DNA of 64,000 nucleotides from Marthasterias glacialis (GCA_911728455.2 OU452235.1:8734351-8798350), one strand, 5' to 3'. Positions 51,439 to 63,041 are shown, numbered from the stretch's first letter. A program made the numbers and translations. The notes: a model not told the origin generated them from the letters alone.

Positions 51439-53184
51439 CTAGACATTAAGATTTTGTCTCTAGGACAAAATCAAAGCTGTTCCGATTATTGTTTCTTAAG
51501 GTACTTGATTTGTAGTTCTTGAGATATCGTCAAGCTTCCGGTTGACCCTAAATTTAAGACCAACATGCAGTCACGGTATCCTGAGGGTTATGTTGAATTT
51601 TCAAGGACTATATAATTGAAAAAGATTTAAAAATCGGCTGTGTACTTCTATAGTCGTGGTTCAACTTCCGGTTTACCCAAATGTTAAGGTCAACCCGAGG
51701 TCACGTCAACTCGAAGCTCATCTTTAATGCCCAATGACTATATGACCGAAACAAGTTTGAAAATCGGTTGTGCCCTTCTTCAGATATAGCGATATAAAAG
51801 TTGCTTATTAAATATTCACGCAACAGTCACGTGAGTAATTAGTTTGTTAAGCTAGGGAGGCCAAAAGATGCACCAGCGAAGCTAAAGTGATCATTGCCAC
51901 CATTACGCCCATGAAGTTTTATGAGCCTATATGATGATATTTATGTCGCGGTAAATTTCGATCTAGTGCAGTACATACGCACTAATAGCTATGGTGTTGA
52001 CTGAGTTAGCAATTAACAGTTAATTACTGAAGAAACATACTGCACCAAGATTAATGTCAGTCTGAAATGACTTGTATTGTTTTCTCTGTTTTCAAATTGA
52101 TTTGAGCTAAAGAGGGAACCTAAAATTGCATTTATTTTGAAAAATGTGTTCAAAAATGTCCAAATCTGGACACTTTTAAAACCTATGCCTTTTGTACATA
52201 GATTAAAAGCCCCGTTAAAATGATGTCATAATGACGTGACGGTAAATGTTAGACCAGAAATCACATCTACAATATAGGACAAGTCTATAACTGAAAAAGG
52301 TTGAGGATCGGACGTATACTTTTTGAGATATGACGGACACAAACTTGACTAATTAAATATTCACGCGACGATAACGGTCATCCCTGATGACGTCACGACG
52401 AAAAAAATGTGTTTTTCATACTAACAAATTTTATAAGCTACAAGATGGTATGTAACTTATGACCATCCAATGCCTTTTAAAGAAAACCCTATCAAAACGC
52501 ACGTTGCATGTATCGTTCGTACACATACAGAATGGGCTATACACTAACTATAGGTACTCTCTCGGTTACGATTCAAATATCAAGGAAATCTCCAATGCAT
52601 TGCCGTGATTGCGCAATCAAAACAGCTAGCCATGGTGTCCAATTTGTCACTTAATCGTTAAATTATCCTGGATATTGTACTTTTATTAGTTTTTAATGAC
52701 CTGGAACATCTCTTATATTAAGCATTTAACTTTCCAAAACATCTTATGTAATTTAGGAAACTAACAATTAACTTATTTAGAAAATATTGTGTTAAAAACT
52801 TTCCAAATCTGGACACTTTTTGAGCCATGCCTTTTGTACATAGATTAAAACCCGCATTATAAATGATGTCATGATGACGTGACGGGAAATGTTAGACCAG
52901 AAATCACATCTACAATATAGGACAAGTCTATAACTGAAAAAAGTTTGAGGATCGGATGTATACTTCTTGAGATACGGTAGTTACAAGATTGCCTAATTAA
53001 ATATTCACGTCATTATAACTCGGCTAATTAATTAAAAATTTCAACCAAATTTATTTTATGATAACTTCATGTCCTAAGCTTCAATTTAGTATAGGATTTG
53101 AGTTTGTCATACTTACACATTCTAAGATTAGGGAAGAACAAAAACGTGTACAAATGCTATGGGATTTTGAGACAGAAACAAATG

Positions 53185-53219
<35 letters not shown>

Positions 53220-53342
53220 TAATAATCAGAAGAAAAACAAAACCTGTTCCGACTGCTATGTCGGAACAGCTAATAATAAAAACAATAAAAATCTTGACGA
53301 AAACAAAACCTGTTCCGACTGCTATGTCGGAACAGCTAATAA
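51439..53342 (-). repeat. Array unit 13 (hairpin B, one subrepeat, two modules)
   Basis: Short form. Its spacer holds one module of each A-rich linker type, with hairpins at 53244-53269 and 53310-53335. Confidence 0.92.
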
Positions 53343-55097
53343 CTAGAACCGAAGTGTTTGTCCTTCGGACAAACACTCAGCTGTTCCGATTATTGTTTTT
53401 TAAGGTACTTGATTTGTAGTTCTTGAGATATCGTCAAGCTTCCGGTTGACCCTAAATTTAAGACCAACATGCCGTCACGGTATCCCGAGGGTAATGTTGA
53501 ATTTTCAAGGACTATATAATCGAAAAGATTTTTAAAATTGGCTGTGTACTTCTTAAGTCATGGTTCAACTTCCGGTTTACCCGGATGTTAAGGTCAACCC
53601 GAGGTCACGTCGACCCGAAGCTCATCTTTAATGCCCAATGACTATAATGACCGAAAAAAGTTTGAAAATCGGTTGTGCCCTTCTTCAGATATAGCGATAT
53701 GAAGAGTTGCTTATTAAATATTCACGCGACAGTCACGTGAGTAATTAGTTTCTTAAGATAATGAGGCCAAAAGATGCACCAGTAAAGCTAAAGTGATCAT
53801 TGCCACCATTACGCTTATGAAGTATCATAAGCGTACATGGTTATACTCCAGTCGCGGTAAATTTCGATCTAGTGCAGTACATACGCACTTATAGCTATGG
53901 TGTTGACTGAGTTACCAATTAACAGTTAATTACTGGAGAAACACACTGCACTATAATTAATGTCAGTCTGAAATGACTTGTATTGTTCTCTCTGTTTTCA
54001 AATTGATTTGAGCTAAATAGGGAACCTAAAATTGCATTTATTTTGAAAAATGTGTTCAAAAATGTCCAAATCTGGACACTTTTAAAACCTATGCCTTTTG
54101 TACATAGATTAAAAGCCCCGTTAAAATGATGTCATAATGACGTGACGGTAAATATTAGACCAGAAATCACATGTACAATATAGGACAAGTCTATAACTGA
54201 AAAAGTTTGAGGATCGGACGTATACCTTTTGAGATATGACGGACACAAACTTGACTAATTAAATATTCACGCGACGATAACGGTCATCCCTGATGACGTC
54301 ACGAAGAAAAAAATGTGTTTTTCATACTAACAAATTTTATAAGCTACAAGATGGTATGTAACTTATGACCATCCAATGCCTTTTAAAGAAAACCCTATCA
54401 AAACGCACGTTACATGTATCGTTCGTACACATACAGAATGGGCTATACACTAACTATAGGTACTCTCTCGGTTACGATTCAAATATCAAGGAAATCTCCA
54501 ATGCATTGCCGTGATTGCGCAATCAAAACAGCTAGCCATGGTGTCCGCTTTGTCACTTAATCGTTAAATTATCCTGGATATTGTACTTTTATTAGTTTTT
54601 AATGACCTGGAACATCTCTTATAATAAGCGTTTAACTTTCCAAAACATCTTATGTAATTTAGGAAACTAACAATTAACTTATTTAGAAAATATTGTGTTA
54701 AAAACTTTCCAAACCTGGACACTTTTTGAGCCATGCCTTTTGTACATAGATTAAAAGCCGCATTATAAATGATGTCATGATGACGTGACGGGAAATGTTA
54801 GACCAGAAATTACATCTACAATATAGGACAAGTCTATAACTGAAAAAAGTTTGAGGATCGGATGTATACTTCTTGAGATATGGTAGTAACAAGATTGCCT
54901 AATTAAATATTCATGTCATTAAAACTTTGCTAATTATTTAACTAATTTTAACAAAATCACATTTAGTCACAACTTCATGTACTATGCTTCAATTTGGTAT
55001 ATGATTTGAGTCTCTCATATTTACCAATTTTCAGATTAGGCTTAAACAAAAACCGTGTACAAATGCAATACAAGTTGACAGAAACAAAGAATAATAA

Positions 55098-55154
<57 letters not shown>

Positions 55155-55205
55155 TAATAATCAGAAGAGAAACAATACCTGTTCCGACTAGAATGTCGGA
55201 ACAGC

Positions 55206-55241
<36 letters not shown>
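53343..55241 (-). repeat. Array unit 14 (hairpin A, one subrepeat, one module)
   Basis: Shares AGATAATGAGGCC and TTATACTCCAG only with unit 15, so these neighbours are a recent duplicate pair. Confidence 0.93.
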
Positions 55242-55242
<1 letters not shown>

Positions 55243-57026
55243 TAGAACCGAAGTGTTTGTCCTTCGGACAAACACTCAGCTGTTCCGATTATTGTTTTTT
55301 AAGGTACTTGATTTGTAGTTCTTGAGATATCGTCAAGCTTCCGGTTGACCCTAAATTTAAGACCAACATGCCGTCACGGTATCCCGAGGGTAATGTTGAA
55401 TTTTCAAGGACTATATAATCGAAAAGATTTTTAAAATTGGCTGTGTACTTCTTAAGTCATGGTTCAACTTCCGGTTTACCCGGATGTTAAGGTCAACCCG
55501 AGGTCACGTCGACCCGAAGCTCATCTTTAATGCCCAATGACTATAATGACCGAAAAAAGTTTGAAAATCGGTTGTGCCCTTCTTCAGATATAGCGATATG
55601 AAGAGTTGCTTATTAAATATTCACGCGACAGTCACGTGAGTAATTAGTTTCTTAAGATAATGAGGCCAAAAGATGCACCAGTAAAGCTAAAGTGATCATT
55701 GCCACCATTACGCTTATGAAGTATCATAAGCGTACATGGTTATACTCCAGTCGCGGTAAATTTCGATCTAGTGCAGTACATACGCACTTATAGCTATGGT
55801 GTTGACTGAGTTACCAATTAACAGTTAATTACTGGAGAAACACACTGCACTATAATTAATGTCAGTCTGAAATGACTTGTATTGTTCTCTCTGTTTTCAA
55901 ATTGATTTGAGCTAAATAGGGAACCTAAAATTGCATTTATTTTGAAAAATGTGTTCAAAAATGTCCAAATCTGGACACTTTTAAAACCTATGCCTTTTGT
56001 ACATAGATTAAAAGCCCCGTTAAAATGATGTCATAATGACGTGACGGTAAATATTAGACCAGAAATCACATGTACAATATAGGACAAGTCTATAACTGAA
56101 AAAGTTTGAGGATCGGACGTATACCTTTTGAGATATGACGGACACAAACTTGACTAATTAAATATTCACGCGACGATAACGGTCATCCCTGATGACGTCA
56201 CGAAGAAAAAAATGTGTTTTTCATACTAACAAATTTTATAAGCTACAAGATGGTATGTAACTTATGACCATCCAATGCCTTTTAAAGAAAACCCTATCAA
56301 AACGCACGTTGCATGTATCGTTCGTACACATACAGAATGGGCTATACACTAACTATAGGTACTCTCTCGGTTACGATTCAAATATCAAGGAAATCTCCAA
56401 TGCATTGCCGTGATTGCGCAATCAAAACAGCTAGCCATGGTGTCCGCTTTGTCACTTAATCGTTAAATTATCCTGGATATTGTACTTTTATTAGTTTTTA
56501 ATGACCTGGAACATCTCTTATAATAAGCGTTTAACTTTCCAAAACATCTTATGTAATTTAGGAAACTAACAATTAACTTATTTAGAAAATATTGTGTTAA
56601 AAACTTTCCAAACCTGGACACTTTTTGAGCCATGCCTTTTGTACATAGATTAAAAGCCGCATTATAAATGATGTCATGATGACGTGACGGGAAATGTTAG
56701 ACCAGAAATTACATCTACAATATAGGACAAGTCTATAACTGAAAAAAGTTTGAGGATCGGATGTATACTTCTTGAGATATGGTAGTAACAAGATTGCCTA
56801 ATTAAATATTCATGTCATTAAAACTTTGCTAATTATTTAACTAATTTTAACAAAATCACATTTAGTCACAACTTCATGTACTATGCTTCAATTTGGTATA
56901 TGATTTGAGTCTCTCATATTTACCAATTTTCAGATTAGTCTTAAACAAAAACCGTGTACAAATGCAATACAAGTTGACAGAAACAAAGAATAATAAGAAT
57001 AATAATAATAAGAATAAGAATAATAA
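55242..57026 (-). repeat. Array unit 15 (hairpin A, one subrepeat)
   Basis: Nearly identical to unit 14 apart from the spacer, which here is a short AAT/AAG tract without a module. Confidence 0.93.
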
Positions 57027-59324
57027 CTAGAACCGAAGTGTTTGTCCTTCGGACAAACACTCAGCTGTTCCGATTATTGTTTTTTAAGGTACTTGATTTG
57101 TAGTTCTTGAGATATCGTCAAGCTTCCGGTTGACCCTAAATTTAAGACCAACATGCCGTCACGGTATCCCGAGGGTAATGTTGAATTTTCAAGGACTATA
57201 TAATCGAAAAGATTTTTAAAATTGGCTGTGTACTTCTTAAGTCATGGTTCAACTTCCGGTTTACCCGGATGTTAAGGTCAACCCGAGGTCACGTCGACCC
57301 GAAGCTCATCTTTAATGCCCAATGACTATAATGACCGAAAAAAGTTTGAAAATCGGTTGTGCCCTTCTTCAGATATAGCGATATGAAGAGTTGCTTATTA
57401 AATATTCACGCGACAGTCACGTGACTAATTAGTTTCTTAAGATAGTGAGGCCAAAAGATGCACCAGTAAAGCTAAAGTGATCATTGCCACCATTACGCTT
57501 ATGAAGTATCATAAGCGTACATGGTTATGTTCCAGTCGCGGTAAATTTCGATCTAGTGCAGTACATACGCACTTATAGCTATGGTGTTGACTGAGTTACC
57601 AATTAACATTTAATTACTGGAGAAACACACTGCACTATAATTAATGTCAGTCTGAAATGACTTGTATTGTTCTCTCTGTTTTCAAATTGATTTGAGCTAA
57701 ATAGGGAACCTAAAATTGCATTCATTTTGAAAAATGTGTTCAAAAATGTCCAAGTCTGGACACTTTTAAAACCTATGCCTTTTGTACATAGATTAAAAGC
57801 CCCGTTAAAATGATGTCATAATGACGTGACGGTAAATGTTAGACCAGAAATCACATGTACAATATAGGACAAGTCTATAACTGAAAAAGTTTGAGGATCG
57901 GTTGTGCCCTTCTTCAGATAAAGCAATTATGAGGGTTGCTTATTAAATATTCACGCGACAGTCACCTGAGTAATTAGTTTCTTAAGCTAGTGAGGCCAAA
58001 AGATGCACCAGCAAAGCTAAAGTGATCATTGCCACCATTACGCCCATGCAGTATAATGAGCCTATGATTATAATCAAGTGGCGGTAAATGTCGATCTAGT
58101 GTAGTACATACGCACTTGTAGCTATGGTGTTGACTGAGTTACCAATTAACAGTTAATTACTGAAGAAACACACTGCACCAAGATTAATGTCAGTCTGAAA
58201 TGACTTGTATTGTTCTCTCTGTTTTCAAATTGATTTGAGCTAAATAGGGAACCTAAAATTGCATTTATTTTGAAAAATGTGTTCAAAAATGTCCAAATCT
58301 GGACACTTTTAAAACCTATGCCTTTTGTACATAGATTAAAAGCCCCGTTAAAATGATGTCATAATGACGTGACGGTAAATATTAGACCAGAAATCACATG
58401 TACAATATAGGACAAGTCTATAACTGAAAAAGTTTGAGGATCGGACGTATACCTTTTGAGATATGACGGACACAAACTTGACTAATTAAATATTCACGCG
58501 ACGATAACGGTCATCCCTGATGACGTCACGAAGAAAAAAATGTGTTTTTCATACTAACAAATTTTATAAGCTACAAGATGGTATGTAACTTATGACCATC
58601 CAATGCCTTTTAAAGAAAACCCTATCAAAACGCACGTTGCATGTATCGTTCGTACACATACAGAATGGGCTATACACTAACTATAGGTACTCTCTCGGTT
58701 ACGATTCAAATATCAAGGAAATCTCCAATGCATTGCCGTGATTGCGCAATCAAAACAGCTAGCCATGGTGTCCGCTTTGTCACTTAATCGTTAAATTATC
58801 CTGGATATTGTACTTTTATTAGTTTTTAATGACCTGGAACATCTCTTATAATAAGCGTTTAACTTTCCAAAACATCTTATGTAATTTAGGAAACTAACAA
58901 TTAACTTATTTAGAAAATATTGTGTTAAAAACTTTCCAAACCTGGACACTTTTTGAGCCATGCCTTTTGTACATAGATTAAAAGCCGCATTATAAATGAT
59001 GTCATGATGACGTGACGGGAAATGTTAGACCAGAAATTACATCTACAATATAGGATAAGTCTATAACTGAAAAAAGTTTGAGGATCGGATGTATACTTCT
59101 TGAGATATGGTAGTAACAAGATTGCCTAATTAAATATTCATGTCATTAAAACTTTGCTAATTATTTAACTAATTTTAACAAAATCACATTTAGTCACAAC
59201 TTCATGTACTATGCTTCAATTTGGTATATGATTTGAGTCTCTCATATTAACCAATTTTCAGATTAGGCTTAAACAAAAACCGTGTACAAATGCAATACAA
59301 GTTGACAGAAACAAAGAATAATAA

Positions 59325-59375
<51 letters not shown>

Positions 59376-59636
59376 TAATAATCAGAAGAGAAACAATACC
59401 TGTTCCGACTGGAATGTCGGAACAGCTAAAAATAATAATCAGAAGAGAAACAATACCTGTTCCGACTGGAATGTCGGAACAGCTAATAATAATAATAATA
59501 AAAATAATAATCAGAAGAGAAACAATACCTGTTCCGACTCGAATGTCGGAACAGCTAATAATAATAATAATAATAATAATAAAAATAATAATCAGAAGAG
59601 AAACAATACCTGTTCCGACTCGAATGTCGGAACAGC
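57027..59636 (-). repeat. Array unit 16 (hairpin A, two subrepeats, four modules)
   Basis: Last unit. Four type-a spacer modules at its end (hairpins 59400-59425, 59457-59482, 59529-59554, 59610-59635), then unique DNA. Confidence 0.93.
59317..59636. repeat. (AAT)n spacer with four hairpin modules at array end
   Basis: Loops TGGAAT, TGGAAT, TCGAAT, TCGAAT with invariant 10-bp stems. The linker is AATCAGAAGAGAAACAATAC. Confidence 0.94.
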
Positions 59637-59659
59637 TAATAAACAAAAAAATAAATAGA

Positions 59660-60118
59660 TGAGGGCGACTGAGGGTGGAGCATGCAGGACTGGAATAAAT
59701 CCAAGGGTTCGAAAGACAGTCAAAGGGATCAAAGGAACAACGAGTCATGTGGGTCAGGGGTAACAAAAGTAAACTGAATTACCATTGCTCGGAAGCATGC
59801 TACCCCACGCATGACTGACAAACAATAAACATCCTTATAAAGATGAGACAAATCAAATTTTTGGACACATCGAGATTATTCTTTCGACCATTATTCAATT
59901 TTTTTTAATAAATTATTTTTCCAACACCGGTATGTCACAGAAAACCACACAAGCAGCCATACATTTTCTAACAGTGAACTCACTTCAACATTTGTGCAGA
60001 TTACTCACTTTCCTTTTCCTACTTCATGTTCTAAACCTTTACCGCTACACATCACAAAATTGACATTGAAAACTTTATTATTACTAATAATTTGAAATTA
60101 AATTGCTTGCCTGTCCGT
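59660..60118. other. Intergenic DNA right of the array
   Basis: Unique-looking DNA. No gene or repeat recognised; a possible imperfect fold-back lies around GGAAGCATGCTACCCCACGC near 59800. Confidence 0.45.
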
Positions 60119-60380
60119 AAAGTACATTCTGAAAGCTCCCGGGTCAGATTTGACCCGGATTCCGGGTCACAGTGGGTCCGATCAATCTCTCTGGGGGATT
60201 ATGACCCGGAACCTTAGTTAAACTGAACCGAAACTGTCTAAAACTTATGCAGAATCCGAGTCAAATTAATTTTTGTTTAAACCATTTTCCGGGCTAGCCT
60301 GACCCAGAAATGGGTCTGGCCCCCTGGAACCTGAAATCTGGGTCAATTCTAACCCGGGCGGTTTTGTTTTAGAGTACCAA
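60119..60380. mobile_element. Fold-back/MITE-like element with CCCGGGT inverted ends
   Basis: CCCGGGTCAGATTTGACCC (60139) matches the reverse complement of the right arm (CCCGGGTTAGAATTGACCC, ending near 60355), each extended by a GTAC-(N)TCT(G/A)AAA border. Inner GACCCGG/CCGGGTC words repeat. About 260 bp, non-coding; family not identified. Confidence 0.6.
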
Positions 60381-60673
60381 AATACCTGCATGTTGCTATT
60401 GCTGGGGTGCGATATTTTCTACACTGCACAGACCAAATATCAGTTTATATGTCCATGGGGGCTCGATTCCACAAACCACAAAGATTCATCTAAACATGAG
60501 TTGCCAGCATCACCTTATAGTGAGTTGTATTGTAATAAAAATTATCACCCTTTGCTTTGCTATTAAGATTGATACACGTCTTTAAATCAATATTTAGCTG
60601 TCTTTCTGAAATCGAGCCCAGGTTTACTCGACAGTTTACTGAAGAGGTCACAGGAAGGTAACATTTTATAAAG

Positions 60674-60679
60674 TTTATT
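60674..60679 (-). terminator. Polyadenylation signal AATAAA of the protease gene
   Basis: AATAAA on the minus strand about 232 bases after the protease stop codon, in AT-rich DNA. It is the first such hexamer after the stop that I see. The 3' UTR would span roughly 60650-60910. Confidence 0.5.
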
Positions 60680-60910
60680 GTATCATTTTAATCAACTTTT
60701 GATTGTAGATGTGGCAATTACGATAAAAAGCGTAAAACTTTATATGTGATCATCAGTGCAAACTCCTAGTTGCATTGTCTGTCAGGAAATGACGTCATGT
60801 ATGCACAATCAGTATTTTTTGAAACAAACATCACGTGGTCTATAGATTTAGTGTCTGATTGGACAATTTTGGTGGAGTTTCAATGGATTGAAGCAAACGA
60901 TGTGAGAGCT

Positions 60911-61099
60911 CTAAGAGCAGCCGACGACACCTGCTGTCTTTGTAGATATCCAATTACAGAACATCGACACGCGTGTATAGATACCCGGGAAATTCGGATA
61001 CGCACAGCCTAATCCCCAGCTGACAATGCCTTGTAGCTTCACCCCATCCACGTGCACATCTATGTCAAAATCAGTGACAAGTGGGCCGCCGCTATCGTA
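60911..61099 (-). CDS. Protease last exon with Ser195 and stop
   Basis: [20 protein letters not shown], then [20 protein letters not shown] and [12 protein letters not shown]. Acceptor TTTCCTAG; 62 codons and TAG. Confidence 0.94.
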   Translation of the reverse strand, partial: YDSGGPLVTDFDIDVHVDGVKLQGIVSWGLGCAYPNFPGIYTRVSMFCNWISTKTAGVVGCS

Positions 61100-63041
61100 C
61101 TAGGAAACACAAATATAAAACAATTAAAAAAACATTTTTTTGAACGACAATTATGAATTATAGACGAGATATTGAGGTTCACTGGCCTGACACTTCAGGG
61201 AGGTAGAACTATGTCTGCTGACCCAATTCACCTGACGTAATTGTCACACGATTAATCTTGTTTGCGCCAGGAATGTGTACTGCTTGTGACTGGTTCCCCA
61301 CATTCTTTACCATTATGAAGGGAAACTTAACTGAGCAGCTTTACCAAATGTGGCTCAGGGCCCAATTAGAGCTGAAAATATTGCTTACAACTTTCCTGCA
61401 AAATAAATATAAGCAGGATACCAGTCACAGATTATACACACCCTATGTGAAATATATTTTGGCTGGTAATCTTATTCTGTTCAGTTTAATGTTGTTATGC
61501 TAAGCTACGTTTTGTACTTAAACGGCTCTATAAAATTGGGCCCAGAGATCATCACTGACCTGGATTAAGTTGAAATGGGTAGCAGTACAAAACGAAAAAA
61601 CCTTTCAAGTCTCACGAGTAATCGAACAGTTTTTTGAAGAAAACGAAATCGCGCGGTTTAACGTTCGAATCCACTTGAGACTTGCCTAGCCTAGTTACTG
61701 TTCGGTTACACGTACCTGGCAGGCATCTTTGCCAACATCTGAAGCACAGATATGGTTGGCTGTTACACTAAAGATATTCAGGTAGTTATTCCTGCACGTG
61801 TTTCTGCTGACACCTTTTACGACGACCTGTCGAAGTTCCTTGGACAGATCTCCACCATCTGAGGCAAAATACAGCATCGAAATCATTACGGTATTGATTC
61901 ATTGCCCAACTCATGAAATTAAACTCGTACTACGGGTTGGTGGCGCTACCAATAAGTGGCAGGGGGCGGTAACCCCCCTCTCATGGGCCCTTGGCCTCTA
62001 CCCCCTTGCGCCCAAAATGATAATACAAAAAAACAAACAAACAAACAAACAAACAAAAAACATACAAACACACACTTATGAATGGTTCGATACATCACAA
62101 GCCCCCGACCCCCCACCCCCACCCCCTCCCCGCCAATTTTTCTCCTCAAGTGAAAATGTCTAGTCACGCCACCGGTACCGATGGTGAAGCTTACGATCAT
62201 AGGCCTGGCGAACCATCAGAAGAAGCGCCACCACCGTCATAGAAAATTAATACCAACTCAAGCAGCAAAACGCTTCTTTCTGCAATTTATTTCATAGATT
62301 AGACCAATCAATTCACAGACAAGCTCATTTAAGACCCTATGCTATTCTATTATTTTGTTAAAAGACTCTCTATAGCAACGCACTGGGCCAAAATCCATAA
62401 TGTTGTTGAGAAGAAAATATATTCATAATATAGTTGATATTGCTTACTGCAAAGTATTTTGCTATAGGCACAATAAGAGGTGGGCAGGGGGCTCTGGTCA
62501 TGCAAACGACAAGGCATTTTGACCAGTAACCGGTTAGGCCTATATACTTCTTAGCTATATGTTGCTGGCTTAGGAAATTGTTAAGCTCACCATGAAACTT
62601 TAACTATAAAGTCTGTGGCCATTTTCGAAACCACGGCATCGGCTTCAGCTCCAGCTTATGTTCCGTCCGCCTGTGTTTGAAGCCCCATTCTCCCAAAGCA
62701 CAGGGAATTGTGACAACTCACAGAGCATAAGCGGGAGCTAAAGCCGAAGCAGTGATTTCGAAAAGGCCCTACGTTTCAACCCACCTTGCAGTCTACCCCA
62801 TCCACTGACCAACAGATTGGTTCCCGCCGCAACATCACTGTTGGCAGATGCTATTTGAATAGGCTGGATTCTGCTTGAAAGTACCGCAGCTGTATCCAGT
62901 TTAACCAGTGCGATATCAGAGTCGAAAGTGAACGGATCATACAAGGCGTGTTTTACCCATGTGCCTTTGATAATACTAGCGCCCTCTAACGCGGTGTCTC
63001 TCAAGTCTTGGAACCCAACACCGACCCAGACATCGTCTTGA
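60911..63041 (-). CDS. Trypsin-like S1A serine protease, last three exons (5' part missing)
   Basis: Three exons join in consistent phase to about 196 residues ending at TAG (60913-60911). Visible S1 landmarks: Asp102 in [10 protein letters not shown], the LVSGWGRLQ strand, Cys168 and Cys182 (NTC...HICASD), and KDACQ with Asp189 (trypsin-like specificity for Arg/Lys). Ser195 lies in [15 protein letters not shown] carries Gly216, and PGIYTRVS follows. The residue at 193, normally Gly, is Tyr at the splice junction (CQ joined to YDSGGP). The exon with His57 and any signal peptide should lie beyond 63041, in or past the gap, so localisation and zymogen activation cannot be judged. Likely secreted, by family. 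Extra cysteines near the C-terminus (FCNW and GCS) could form an additional disulfide. No orthologue can be named. Confidence 0.93.
61716..61858 (-). CDS. Protease penultimate exon (S1 pocket)
   Basis: [20 protein letters not shown], then [20 protein letters not shown] and VGKDACQ. Acceptor TTGCCTCAG, donor CAG before GTACGT; 47 codons plus two bases. Confidence 0.93.
61930..62190 (-). repeat. Repeat-rich intron segment: C-rich and (CAAA)n tracts
   Basis: (CAAA)n at 62025-62055 and a C-rich run at 62102-62135. On the minus strand CGGTGGCGTGACTAGAC precedes a poly-G segment, like AGTGGCGTAACCAGAG at 17938. Probably one interspersed repeat family. Confidence 0.5.
62617..62768. mobile_element. 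152-bp MITE-like inverted-repeat element
   Basis: The left arm GGCCATTTTCGAAACCACGG continues to CGGCTTCAGCTCC. The reverse complement of the right arm reads GGCCTTTTCGAAATCACTGC and on to CGGCTTTAGCTCC, about 35 bp with few mismatches. The element ends 16 bases before the splice donor of the Asp102 exon. Confidence 0.75.
62785..63041 (-). CDS. Protease exon with Asp102
   Basis: Reads [20 protein letters not shown], then [11 protein letters not shown] and [10 protein letters not shown]. Acceptor GATTACAG at 63043-63042 is the best choice but not certain; an upstream boundary inside the open frame (which extends to 63076) is possible. Donor CAAG before GTGGGT. Confidence 0.88.

Larger units (their letters stand above)
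19885..59636 (-). mobile_element. Giant head-to-tail array of Helitron-like non-autonomous elements
   Basis: Sixteen units in one orientation are interrupted by 44059-49048. Read on the minus strand, each unit ends with a 9-11 bp hairpin, 6-7 nt, then CTAG followed by T, as Helitron 3' ends do. The hairpins are of three unrelated sequences: A (AGTGTTTGTCC with GGACAAACACT), B (GATTTTGTC with GACAAAATC) and C (TGTGATTGT with ACAATCACA). The opposite (5') end is conserved up to TTTGTTTC(T/C)GTC and meets a (TTA)n tract; a canonical 5' TC is not clearly seen. No Rep or helicase coding exists in either strand. Bodies hold three or four diverged subrepeats with shared words such as GATGTCATAATGACGTGACG and TTAAATATTCACG. 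Near identity between units indicates recent amplification or conversion. Array structure is certain; the Helitron assignment is inference. Confidence 0.7.

Noticed and set aside
19885-59636. LTR or Polinton-type element as the source of the array
   Set aside because: No long terminal repeats around a coding interior, no reverse transcriptase, integrase or capsid frames on either strand.
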